Of a DNA stretch of 6,454 nucleotides, positions 1-5,713 are shown one piece after another. Source of the stretch: Moraxellaceae bacterium. GTDB taxonomy: Bacteria; Pseudomonadota; Gammaproteobacteria; Pseudomonadales; Moraxellaceae. The stretch is from the NCBI GenBank assembly GCA_030146505.1, contig JASLCO010000240.1, positions 1-6,454 of the forward strand. The letters run 5' to 3'. The notes below the pieces were generated by a model, which saw only the letters and a program-made list of their open reading frames with translations, searched no databases and was not told the DNA's origin. A program made the translations under genes and the position numbers. Each line of letters begins with the position of its first letter. Positions within the stretch are counted from its first letter, which is position 1.

Positions 1-1141
1 CCATGAAGCCGGTGATGTTCTGCAGGAAGACCAGCGGAATCTTGCGCTGGCAGCACAGCTCGATGAAATGCGCGCCCTTGAGCGCGGATTCGGAAAACAG
101 GATGCCGTTGTTGGCGATGATGCCGACCGGATAGCCCCAGAGCCTAGCGAATCCGGTGACGAGCGTGCTGCCGTAGAGCGGCTTGAATTCATCGAATTCC
201 GAGCCGTCGGTGAGGCGGGCGATGATCTCGCGCACGTCGAAAGGCTCGCGTGCATCCCGGGGCACGATGCCGTAGAGGTCTTCTGCCGGGTAAAGCGGTG
301 GCAGGGGTTCGCGCACATCCAGCACGGTTTTCTTGACGCGGTTGAGCCGGGAGACGGAGGCGCGGGCCAGTTCCAGTGCGTGCTCGTCGTTTTCCGCCAG
401 TTGGTCGGTGACGCCGGAGATGCGTGAATGCAGGTCGGCGCCCCCTAATTCTTCCGCGCTCACCACTTCGCCGGTGGCGGCTTTAACGAGTGGCGGGCCG
501 GCGAGGAAAATCGTGCCCTGGTGCTTCACGATGATGGCTTCGTCGGCCATGGCCGGCACATAGGCGCCGCCTGCCGTGCAGGAGCCCATGACCACGGCGA
601 TCTGCGGAATATTGGCCGCCGACATATTGGCCTGGTTGAAAAAGATGTGGCCGAAATGCAGGTGGTCCGGGAAGACCTCATCCTGGCGCGGCAGATTGGC
701 GCCGCCCGAGTCCACCAGATAGATGCAGGGCAGGTTGTTTTCCTCTGCGATGGTTTGCGCACGCAGGTGTTTTTTTACCGTGAGCGGGTAATACGAGCCG
801 CCTTTCACCGTGGCGTCATTGGCGGCAATCACGCATTCCACGCCGCTCACACGGCCGATGCCGGCCACGATGCCGGCGGCCGGCACGTCTTCGCCATAGA
901 CCTCGTGAGCTGCGAGAGGGGCGATTTCAAGGAAAGGCGAGCCCGGGTCCAGCAGCAGGTTGATGCGCTCGCGCGCTGTCAGCTTGCCGCGTGCCTTGTG
1001 GCGCGCGATGGCGGCGTTGCCTCCGCCTGCGCGAATGTGGTCCAGCAGCTTTTGCAGGTCAGCCGTGAGCGCGCGCAGGTGCGCGGCGTTTTCCTGGAAG
1101 CTGGGGGATTGCGGATTGATCTTGCTGCTAAGGATGGGCAT
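1..1141 (-). CDS. liuB: Methylcrotonyl-CoA carboxylase beta (carboxyltransferase) subunit, 3' end cut by window edge
   Basis: This is the carboxyltransferase half of biotin-dependent 3-methylcrotonyl-CoA carboxylase, which turns 3-methylcrotonyl-CoA into 3-methylglutaconyl-CoA in leucine breakdown. It partners with a biotinylated alpha subunit (LiuD), not visible here. The frame runs 380 codons without a stop from ATG at 1141 to the left edge; the family is usually about 535 residues, so roughly the last 155 are missing. Visible family marks are GGSYYPLTVKKHLRAQ (about 114-129), YLVDSGGANLPRQ (141-153), the oxyanion-hole stretch GSCTAGGAYVPAMADEA (186-202), and ALKGAHFIELCCQRKIP with FLQNITGFM (353-380), where the C-terminal carboxyltransferase lobe begins. 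ELCCQ and GGAYVPAM favour MCC over propionyl-CoA or geranyl-CoA carboxylase, though geranyl-CoA carboxylase beta is the closest alternative. The start is supported by GGAAGG five bases upstream. It lies 127 bp after liuA, with a REP-like hairpin between them. Confidence 0.95.
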   Translation of the reverse strand, partial: MPILSSKINPQSPSFQENAAHLRALTADLQKLLDHIRAGGGNAAIARHKARGKLTARERINLLLDPGSPFLEIAPLAAHEVYGEDVPAAGIVAGIGRVSGVECVIAANDATVKGGSYYPLTVKKHLRAQTIAEENNLPCIYLVDSGGANLPRQDEVFPDHLHFGHIFFNQANMSAANIPQIAVVMGSCTAGGAYVPAMADEAIIVKHQGTIFLAGPPLVKAATGEVVSAEELGGADLHSRISGVTDQLAENDEHALELARASVSRLNRVKKTVLDVREPLPPLYPAEDLYGIVPRDAREPFDVREIIARLTDGSEFDEFKPLYGSTLVTGFARLWGYPVGIIANNGILFSESALKGAHFIELCCQRKIPLVFLQNITGFM

Positions 1142-1146
1142 GTCAG

Positions 1147-1152
1147 CCTTCC
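1147..1152 (-). promoter_or_regulatory. Ribosome binding site of liuB
   Basis: On the minus strand GGAAGG lies five bases before the ATG at 1141. It fixes that start and shows that liuB carries its own translation signal after the repeat-bearing gap behind liuA. It sits 17 bases past the end of the large hairpin, so the site itself is outside the stem. Confidence 0.6.
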
Positions 1153-1169
1153 GTCATTCTGTTCGCTTG

Positions 1170-1260
1170 CCGTAGGAGCGGCTTCAGCCGCGAACCAACG
1201 GGATTCAGTTTTCTTTTCAGTTCGCGGCTGGTCGGTTCGCGGCTGAAGCCGCTCCTACGG
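1170..1260. repeat. Pair of inverted REP-like units (BIME-like) inside the liu operon
   Basis: Two 27-bp arms, 1170-1196 and 1234-1260, are perfect reverse complements of each other, separated by 37 bases. Each arm carries the tetranucleotide GTAG followed by GAGCGGCTTCAGCCGC, in which GCGGCT and AGCCGC form a small hairpin around TC (1178-1191 in the left arm). A GTAG head followed by a short hairpin is the known layout of REP sequences mobilised by RAYT (TnpA-REP) transposases. An extra partial copy is present: GTTCGCGGCTG occurs at 1220-1230 and again at 1235-1245. In the liuA-liuB transcript the pair would fold into a long stem starting eight bases after the liuA stop. REP identity is inferred from structure; copy number in the genome cannot be seen here. 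Confidence 0.85.
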
Positions 1261-1268
1261 GGAAAGGG

Positions 1269-2432
1269 TTACTTGGTCTCGTTGAAGAGTTCGCGGCCGA
1301 TCAGCATTCTTCTGATTTCACTGGTGCCGGCCCCGATTTCATAGAGCTTGGCGTCGCGCAGGAAACGGCCCGTCGGGTTTTCATTGATGTAACCATTTCC
1401 GCCCAGCACCTGTATGGCTTCAAGCGCCAGCCGGGTGGCGTTTTCAGCGGTGTAAAGGATGACGGCGGCCGCGTCCTTGCGCGCGGTTTCGCCGCGATCG
1501 CAGGCCTGGGCCACGTTATAGAGATAGGCGCGCGATGCATTGAGCAGGGTGTACATGTCAGCCACCTTGCCCTGCATGAGCTGGAACTCGCCGATGGCCT
1601 GCCCGAACTGCTTGCGGTCGTGGATGTAGGGAATCACCACGTCCATGCAGGCCTGCATGAGGCCGACAGGGCCGCCGGATAGAACAACCCGCTCGTAATC
1701 CAGGCCGCTCATGAGCACGCGCACGCCTTCACCTTCTTTGCCCAGCACGTTTTCCGCCGGCACTTCGCAATCCTGGAAGACGAGTTCGCAGGTGTTGGAG
1801 CCGCGCATGCCGAGCTTGTCCAGCTTCTGGTGGCGTGAAAATCCCTTCCAGTCGCGCTCCACGATGAAGGCGGTGATGCCCTTGGGGCCGGCGTTGATGT
1901 CGGTCTTGGCGTAGATAACATAGGTATTGGCGTCGGGGCCGTTGGTGATCCACATCTTGTTGCCGTTCAGCACATAGCGGTCGCCTTTCTTGTCGGCGCG
2001 CAATTTCATGCTCACGACGTCCGAGCCGGCATTGGGCTCGCTCATGGCCAGCGCGCCGATGTGTTCGCCGCTGACCAGTTTCGGCAGGTATTTTGCGCGC
2101 TGTGCGGCATTGCCATTCTTGTAGATCTGGTTGACGCAGAGATTGGAATGCGCGCCGTAAGAAAGGCCGACGGAGGCGGAAGCGCGCGAGATTTCTTCCA
2201 CGGCAATGACGTGGGCGAGATAGCCCATATCACTGCCGCCAAACTCTTCACTCACCGTCATGCCGAGCAGGCCGAGATCTCCCAGCTTGCGCCAGAGGTC
2301 CATGGGGAATTCGTTGCTGCGGTCGATGTCGGCCGCGCGCGGCGCGATTTCCTTTTTCGCGAATGCCTCGACGGTGTCACGCAGGGCGTTGATGGTTTCG
2401 CCCAGGCCGAAATTCATGCCGGTGTAACTCAT
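1269..2432 (-). CDS. liuA: Isovaleryl-CoA dehydrogenase
   Basis: This FAD-dependent acyl-CoA dehydrogenase oxidises isovaleryl-CoA to 3-methylcrotonyl-CoA, passing electrons to electron-transfer flavoprotein; it is the first committed step of the liu pathway after leucine transamination and decarboxylation. The 387 residues match the family length. Visible marks are the N-terminal helical domain, ALAMSEPNAGSD (127-138, acyl-CoA dehydrogenase signature 1), MWITNGPDA (160-168), QVLGGNGYINENPTGRFLRD (341-360, signature 2) and YEIGAGTSEIRR (364-375). The catalytic base is expected to be Glu247 in GLDYERVV, the position used by isovaleryl-CoA dehydrogenases, whereas short- and medium-chain enzymes place it about 120 residues later near YEG. 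That, with a liuB neighbour, supports isovaleryl-CoA as the substrate. The start is supported by GAGG six bases upstream. The gene begins 15 bp after liuR, so the two are almost certainly cotranscribed. Confidence 0.96.
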   Translation of the reverse strand: MSYTGMNFGLGETINALRDTVEAFAKKEIAPRAADIDRSNEFPMDLWRKLGDLGLLGMTVSEEFGGSDMGYLAHVIAVEEISRASASVGLSYGAHSNLCVNQIYKNGNAAQRAKYLPKLVSGEHIGALAMSEPNAGSDVVSMKLRADKKGDRYVLNGNKMWITNGPDANTYVIYAKTDINAGPKGITAFIVERDWKGFSRHQKLDKLGMRGSNTCELVFQDCEVPAENVLGKEGEGVRVLMSGLDYERVVLSGGPVGLMQACMDVVIPYIHDRKQFGQAIGEFQLMQGKVADMYTLLNASRAYLYNVAQACDRGETARKDAAAVILYTAENATRLALEAIQVLGGNGYINENPTGRFLRDAKLYEIGAGTSEIRRMLIGRELFNETK

Positions 2433-2447
2433 GGAGTTTCCTCGTTG

Positions 2448-2891
2448 TCAGGAAGCGGATTGTTGGAGGTCAGGCTCGGCGTCGCCGACAACATGGTCCA
2501 GCGCGTCGTCGGCGAAGGGCTGGCCGGCCTGGGTGGCGCGGATGCGGGCCTCGGCGGTGTCCAGTTCCATTTGCATGAGCCTGATGTCGTTCTGTTGCTG
2601 TTCCAGGGCCCGGCGGCGCTCGGCCAGCTTGTCCAGCATGAGCTGGTACTGGGCCTGGTTGCCGTGCTCGGGGTCGTAGAGGCTGAAGAGCTCGCCGCAT
2701 TCGGCGAGCGAGAAGCCCAGGCGCTTGCCGCGCAGGATGAGCTTCAGCAGTACGCGGTCACGCGCGGAATAGATACGGGTCTGGCCACGGCGCAGGGGGG
2801 CGAGCAGCCCTTCATCCTCGTAGAAGCGGATGGTGCGGGTGGTGACGTCGAACTCGCGGGCGAGTTCGGAGATGGAATAGGTCTGCGACAT
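2448..2891 (-). CDS. liuR: MerR-family regulator of leucine/isovalerate catabolism
   Basis: This 147-residue MerR-type transcription factor is the first gene of the liu operon. The N-terminal winged helix-turn-helix is plain: YSISELAREFDVTTRTIRFY (5-24), followed by EDEGLLAPLRRGQTRIYS (25-42) with the wing. A Leu/Gln/Arg-rich helix at about 82-120 is the usual MerR dimerisation coiled coil. Only one cysteine (Cys65) is present, so metal sensing in the MerR/CueR manner is unlikely; LiuR proteins are thought to sense a branched-chain acyl-CoA intermediate. I chose ATG at 2891 over the in-frame ATG at 2927 because 2927 falls inside the predicted -10 box and adds a basic tail atypical of the family. 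The ribosome binding site is weak (AGGCGG region). The protein probably binds the palindrome at 2939-2954 and so controls its own operon. Confidence 0.9.
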   Translation of the reverse strand: MSQTYSISELAREFDVTTRTIRFYEDEGLLAPLRRGQTRIYSARDRVLLKLILRGKRLGFSLAECGELFSLYDPEHGNQAQYQLMLDKLAERRRALEQQQNDIRLMQMELDTAEARIRATQAGQPFADDALDHVVGDAEPDLQQSAS

Positions 2892-2925
2892 GTGAAGCCG
2901 CCTGTTCCGGAATGAGGTGCCCGGC

Positions 2926-2954
2926 ATTATTCATGACCTTTACGTTAACGTAAA
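2926..2954 (-). promoter_or_regulatory. Predicted sigma70 promoter of the liuR-liuA-liuB operon
   Basis: On the minus strand, TTTACG (2954-2949, four of six to TTGACA) is separated by exactly 17 bp from AATAAT (2931-2926, five of six to TATAAT). Transcription would begin near 2919, leaving a leader of about 28 nt before the liuR ATG at 2891. The -35 hexamer is the first half of the palindrome described as the operator, so regulator and polymerase would compete or touch there. The prediction rests on sequence only. Confidence 0.6.
2939..2954. promoter_or_regulatory. Putative LiuR operator (perfect 16-bp palindrome)
   Basis: TTTACGTTAACGTAAA is a perfect palindrome and an AT-rich island in GC-rich surroundings, 48 bp upstream of the liuR start codon. 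ACGT-containing inverted repeats upstream of liu genes are the type of site proposed for LiuR in comparative genomics of proteobacteria; I recall this in outline and have not matched it against a stored motif. It overlaps the predicted -35 box, which fits repression when bound. No second copy is visible before the divergent oxidoreductase gene. Confidence 0.75.
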
Positions 2955-3061
2955 CTTTTGCCGTCCAAAAAATGTGCAAACGGATGCCGCCAGGGTGTGA
3001 ATCGGCAAGGAAACGACGGACCAGTCGGTCGGATACTGTCAAATGCAGCCTGTCGTCTGTT

Positions 3062-3088
3062 TTGCCCGGCTGTCATCGCGGGCATAAT
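3062..3088 (+). promoter_or_regulatory. Possible promoter of the plus-strand oxidoreductase gene
   Basis: TTGCCC (3062-3067) and CATAAT (3083-3088) lie 15 bp apart; shifting the upstream box by one base gives TTTGCC with a 16-bp spacer. The spacing is short and the -35 weak, but CATAAT is the best -10-like box in the gap and would give a leader of about 28 nt before the ATG at 3123. Low-confidence call. Confidence 0.35.
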
Positions 3089-3122
3089 CCCCGCCTTCCC
3101 GTTTCCTGATGTCGGAAAGTCC

Positions 3123-3791
3123 ATGCCCGGAAAAACAGCGATCCTGATTGGTGCCACCGGCCTGATAGGCGGGCACCTGCTGCAACTGCTGCTGGCCTCG
3201 CCGGCCTACAGCCGCGTGATTGCGGTGACCCGCCGCCCGGTTCCGGTGAACCACAAGAAGCTGGTGCGCGTCGAGACGGCCTCCTTTGACCTGCTGGGCG
3301 AGACGCTGGCCGGCGTGCAGGCGGATGACGCTTTCTGCTGCCTGGGCACCACCATCCGCCAGGCCGGCACCAAGGCAGAATTCCACAAGGTGGATTACGG
3401 CTATGCCCTCGAGTTTGCCCATGGTGTGTTGCGCAACGGCGCCCGGCATTTCCTGCTGGTGTCGGCCATAGGCGCGCAGGCGCGTTCGCCGGTCTTCTAC
3501 AACCGCGTAAAAGGCATGCTGGAAAAGGAAGTGAGTTCGCTGGGTTTTCGCCATGTGTCCATTTTCAGGCCCTCGCTGCTGGTGGGCGAGCGTGCGGACA
3601 ACCGCCCTGGTGAAGCCATGGGCCTGCGTCTTTCTGCCCTGATTGCGCCTTTCCTGCGCGGGCCTTTGCGCAGCATGCATCCCATCAACGGCGCGGAGGT
3701 GGCGGCAGCCATGCTGGCCGCCGCCCAGCATCCGGGTGCGGGCAAGATCAATCTGTACCGTTATGACGACATGCAGGCCGTGCTGGCCTGA
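3123..3791 (+). CDS. NAD(P)-binding Rossmann-fold oxidoreductase, TIP30-like atypical SDR
   Basis: This 222-residue soluble protein has a single Rossmann domain and no recognised substrate. The nucleotide-binding glycine motif is GATGLIG (10-16) right after the first beta strand TAILI; the second strand ends in TRRP (36-39), whose arginines would suit NADP(H). FCCLGTTIRQAGTKAEFHKVDY (71-92) is typical of the TIP30/HTATIP2-like atypical short-chain dehydrogenases. A Tyr-x3-Lys pair (Tyr126, Lys130 in YNRVK) with Ser114 in LLVSAIGA could form a catalytic triad. I start it at the ATG at 3123 because the Rossmann strand begins just after it and GGAAAG lies upstream; an in-frame ATG at 2958 would add 55 residues with no family resemblance. 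It is transcribed divergently from liuR across a 231-bp gap, and 48 bp separate it from the RraA-like gene, so those two may share a transcript. The substrate is unknown. Confidence 0.85.
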   Translation: MPGKTAILIGATGLIGGHLLQLLLASPAYSRVIAVTRRPVPVNHKKLVRVETASFDLLGETLAGVQADDAFCCLGTTIRQAGTKAEFHKVDYGYALEFAHGVLRNGARHFLLVSAIGAQARSPVFYNRVKGMLEKEVSSLGFRHVSIFRPSLLVGERADNRPGEAMGLRLSALIAPFLRGPLRSMHPINGAEVAAAMLAAAQHPGAGKINLYRYDDMQAVLA

Positions 3792-3839
3792 ACGACTGCT
3801 TTTCTTGATCCGTTTCCGATCTTTTATCTGGAGTGCTTC

Positions 3840-4322
3840 ATGAGTTTCGTGACCTGTGATCTGTGCGATGACAACCCTGATGACGTGCGCGTATGCGAGC
3901 CGCTGTTTGCCAACTTCGGTGGCCGCGACAGCTTTGGCGGAGAAATCGTCACGGTGAAATGCCATGAGGACAATTCCCGCGTGAAGGAAACCCTGGCCAC
4001 GCCGGGCAAGGGGCGCGTGCTGGTGGTGGATGGGGGTGGTTCGCTGCGCTGCGCGCTGCTGGGCGACATGATCGGTGAAAGCGCGGTGAAGAATGGCTGG
4101 GCAGGCGTGATCATTTACGGCTGCGTGCGCGATGTGGATGCGCTGGCCGGCCTTGATCTTGGCGTGCAGGCCCTGGCCTCCATTCCGCTGAAAAGCGTGC
4201 GCAAGGATATTGGCGAGGTAGGGGTTCCCGTCACTTTTGGCGGCGTGACTTTCCGCAGCGGCGAATTCGTTTATGCCGACAACAACGGCGTGGTGGTGTC
4301 GGCGCGCAATTTACTGGCCTGA
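3840..4322 (+). CDS. rraA: RraA-family protein (RNase E regulator-like / HMG aldolase-like)
   Basis: This 160-residue protein matches RraA-type proteins in length and motifs: CDLCDDNPDDVRV (6-18), EPLFANFGGRDSFGGEIVTVKCHEDN (20-45), LVVDGGGSLRCALLGDMIGE (61-80), YGCVRDVDAL (93-102), LGVQALASIPLKS (107-119) and FGGVTFRSGEFVYADNNGVVVS (133-154). Escherichia coli RraA binds RNase E and inhibits it, but the fold is shared with Mg-dependent 4-hydroxy-4-methyl-2-oxoglutarate aldolases and oxaloacetate decarboxylases. Asp76 and Arg97-Asp98 here satisfy the D-X20-R-D motif of the enzymatic members exactly, so pyruvate-enolate chemistry remains possible. The short length and neighbours give no aromatic ring-cleavage context, so the RraA name is used for the family and not as proof of RNase E control. 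GGAG six bases upstream supports the ATG at 3840. Confidence 0.88.
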   Translation: MSFVTCDLCDDNPDDVRVCEPLFANFGGRDSFGGEIVTVKCHEDNSRVKETLATPGKGRVLVVDGGGSLRCALLGDMIGESAVKNGWAGVIIYGCVRDVDALAGLDLGVQALASIPLKSVRKDIGEVGVPVTFGGVTFRSGEFVYADNNGVVVSARNLLA

Positions 4323-4435
4323 AAAGGCTGGCCGGTGCAGGTGGTTTGCCTGCTGTCCGGTATGGCTGTCTGTTGCGGCAGGCGGCGCAAGGGAAAAGGA
4401 AAAAAACAGTCGTGGATGACAAATAGGGAGATGCA

Positions 4436-5455
4436 ATGATGAAAATGGTGAAGACTGCGGTTTCTGCAATGTTCATGCTGGCGGCATCGGCCTGCTTCGG
4501 CGCCGATGCCAAGCCTCTGGCCAGCTATGTGGCCCTGCCGGAAATCATGAAGCCGCTGGCGGAAAAGGGTGATGCCATTGCCCAGGCCAAGCTCGGCCAG
4601 ATGTATCTGCTGGGCGACAGCGTACCGCAGGATGATGCCAAGGCCTTGGCTTGGAGTGAAAAAGCCGCTGCGCAGGGCAATAGCGATGCCGAATTTGCGC
4701 TGGGCTTCATGCATTTCAACGGCCGTGGCGTCGAGCGTGATGATGCCGCGGCCGCGCAATGGTTCCGCAAGGCAGCCGATCAGGGTGATGCCCAGGCGCA
4801 GTTCAACCTGGGTCTGATGTATCTGGAAGGCCGTGGTGTACAGGCATCGGATGAACATGCGGCGCACTGGTTCGGCCAGTCGGCGACGCAGGGCGATGTG
4901 CAGGCGCAATACGCCATGGGCGAGCTCTGCGCCGAGGGCCGTGGCGTGAAGCAGGACGACCTTGCCGCACATGACTGGTTTGAAAAAGCCGCCACCCAGG
5001 GCAGTGCTGCCGCCGAATTCCGCCTGGGCGTGATCTACGATACCGGCCGCGGTGCAGCGCAGGACAGTGAAAAGGCCGTGGCCTGGTACAGGAAGGCTGC
5101 CCTGCATGGCGATGCCAGTGCCGCCTATGCGCTGGGCAGCCTGTACGCAAAAGGCCAGGGCGAAATGAAGCCCGATGCCACGGCCGCCATCAACTGGTAT
5201 GGCAGCGCCGCGAGCCAGGGCAATGCCGAGGCCGAACGCGCGCTGGGCGAGATGTACTTCACCGGCGCCGGCGTGGCCGGCAGTGACCAGCAGGCCCTGC
5301 AGTGGTATCGCCGCGCGGCCGAGCAGGGGGATATCGACGCCCAGCTCAATATCGCCGCCATGTATGACCTTGGTCTGGGGGTTGCCCGCGACCAGCGTGA
5401 AGCGGATTTCTGGTATTACCGCGCCCGTGAATCACAGTCGCTGGCCGGCAATTGA
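4436..5455 (+). CDS. Exported Sel1-repeat (SLR) protein, eight repeats
   Basis: This 339-residue protein is a secreted or lipid-anchored tandem-repeat scaffold with no catalytic domain. Residues 1-25 are an export signal (basic start, hydrophobic SAMFMLAASA). Cleavage could be by signal peptidase I after ASA or ADA, or by signal peptidase II before Cys20, since ASAC is a weak lipobox. After a short linker, eight Sel1 units follow at 47-82, 83-118, 119-154, 155-190, 191-226, 227-263, 264-299 and 300-339. Each follows A-x-x-x-LG-x-MY-x-x-G-x-GV-x-x-D-x-x-x-A-x-x-WY-x-x-AA-x-QG; unit six has one extra residue and unit eight diverges at its end. Sel1 arrays form alpha-solenoids that bind other proteins; the partner is not evident. 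AGGGAG upstream serves ATG 4436 or the in-frame ATG 4439 equally. No confident promoter or rraA terminator is visible in the 113-bp gap upstream. Confidence 0.92.
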   Translation: MMKMVKTAVSAMFMLAASACFGADAKPLASYVALPEIMKPLAEKGDAIAQAKLGQMYLLGDSVPQDDAKALAWSEKAAAQGNSDAEFALGFMHFNGRGVERDDAAAAQWFRKAADQGDAQAQFNLGLMYLEGRGVQASDEHAAHWFGQSATQGDVQAQYAMGELCAEGRGVKQDDLAAHDWFEKAATQGSAAAEFRLGVIYDTGRGAAQDSEKAVAWYRKAALHGDASAAYALGSLYAKGQGEMKPDATAAINWYGSAASQGNAEAERALGEMYFTGAGVAGSDQQALQWYRRAAEQGDIDAQLNIAAMYDLGLGVARDQREADFWYYRARESQSLAGN

Positions 5456-5503
5456 GTGGGCCGGCTTAGCGTCTGGCCTGCCGGACTGCCGGCATTGATG
5501 TTG

Positions 5504-5536
5504 AAAAAAAGCCCGCATTCCTGCGGGCTTTTTTTT
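5504..5536. terminator. Bidirectional intrinsic terminator
   Basis: GCCCGCA (5511-5517) and TGCGGGC (5522-5528) form a perfect 7-bp GC-rich stem around TTCC, flanked by seven A (5504-5510) and eight T (5529-5536). It is a strong Rho-independent terminator in both directions: for the Sel1 gene ending at 5455, and for anything arriving on the minus strand from the META-domain gene ending at 5739. Confidence 0.93.
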
Positions 5537-5566
5537 GCGAACTATATACATAACAAAATCAAGGCT

Positions 5567-5592
5567 CGTCATTCCCGCGAAAGCGGGAATCT
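5567..5592 (+). repeat. ATTCCCGC-type hairpin repeat, left copy
   Basis: ATTCCCGC and GCGGGAAT (5571-5590) form an 8-bp stem around GAAA. The core fits the ATTCCC-N8-GGGAAT pattern of Neisseria dRS3 repeats, and similar repeats are common in other proteobacteria. Together with the right copy it can also fold as one arm of a longer cruciform. Confidence 0.8.
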
Positions 5593-5621
5593 CATGACCT
5601 CAAACAGAGCCTTAAGCATCA

Positions 5622-5647
5622 AGATTCCCGCTTTCGCGGGAATGACG
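5622..5647 (-). repeat. ATTCCCGC-type hairpin repeat, right copy (inverted)
   Basis: This copy is the exact reverse complement of the 26 bp at 5567-5592, including the flanking CGTC and CT bases, so the two copies face each other. Perfect identity over 26 bp, beyond the 20-bp hairpin core, suggests recent origin or selection for pairing. Confidence 0.8.
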
Positions 5648-5713
5648 ATGCCTCAAAGGCGAGTGCTTTGTTAGGTATATAGTTCCCTTTTTTTATGGGA
5701 ATTACCTGCTTGT

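Larger units (their letters stand above)
5539..5685. mobile_element. MITE-like non-coding element with terminal inverted repeats
   Basis: The ends are 19-bp inverted repeats, GAACTATATACATAACAAA at 5539-5557 and its reverse complement with one mismatch at 5667-5685 (18 of 19). Inside is a perfect 26-bp inverted pair (5567-5592 and 5622-5647) around a 29-bp centre. The element is 147 bp, contains no plausible gene and is AT-rich only at its ends. Short size, terminal inverted repeats and no coding content are the marks of a miniature inverted-repeat transposable element. It sits next to the terminator's T-tract: eight T lie two bases to its left (5529-5536) and seven T two bases to its right (5688-5694), which could be a target-site duplication but may be chance in low-complexity sequence. 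No transposase is nearby, so any mobilisation would be in trans. Confidence 0.7.

Noticed and set aside
521..1246. Plus-strand open frame of 241 codons
   Set aside because: It is antisense to liuB and ends within the REP-like pair; no domain is recognisable.
2061..2915. Plus-strand open frame of 284 codons
   Set aside because: It is antisense to liuA and liuR, both of which have clear family motifs; the product is low-complexity and unlike any known protein.
2892..2927. Upstream ATG at 2927 as the liuR start
   Set aside because: It lies within the predicted -10 box, upstream of the likely transcription start, and adds 12 residues before the usual MerR N-terminus.
2958..3122. Upstream ATG at 2958 for the oxidoreductase
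   Set aside because: The added 55 residues have no Rossmann-fold or signal features, and the ATG at 3123 is immediately followed by the first beta strand and glycine motif.
3039..3965. Minus-strand open frame of 308 codons
   Set aside because: It lies antisense across the oxidoreductase and the start of the RraA gene, is His/Gln/Arg-rich, resembles no family, and is explained by the GC bias of the real genes.
4323..4435. Possible terminator after rraA (GCAGG...CCTGC pairing)
   Set aside because: The stem is short, the loop long, and no T-run follows, so a terminator is not supported; the same gap also lacks a clear promoter.
4271..5107. Minus-strand open frame of 278 codons
   Set aside because: Its periodic composition simply mirrors the Sel1 repeats on the other strand.
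5567..5647. Short palindromic repeats as a CRISPR array
   Set aside because: There are only two copies, in inverted orientation, with no regular spacer series and no cas genes.
5456..5674. Plus-strand open frame of 72 codons containing RHSRESGN and PAFAGMT
   Set aside because: It is a translation of the two ATTCCCGC hairpin repeats and the terminator, a well-known false protein; it has no ribosome binding site and no family.
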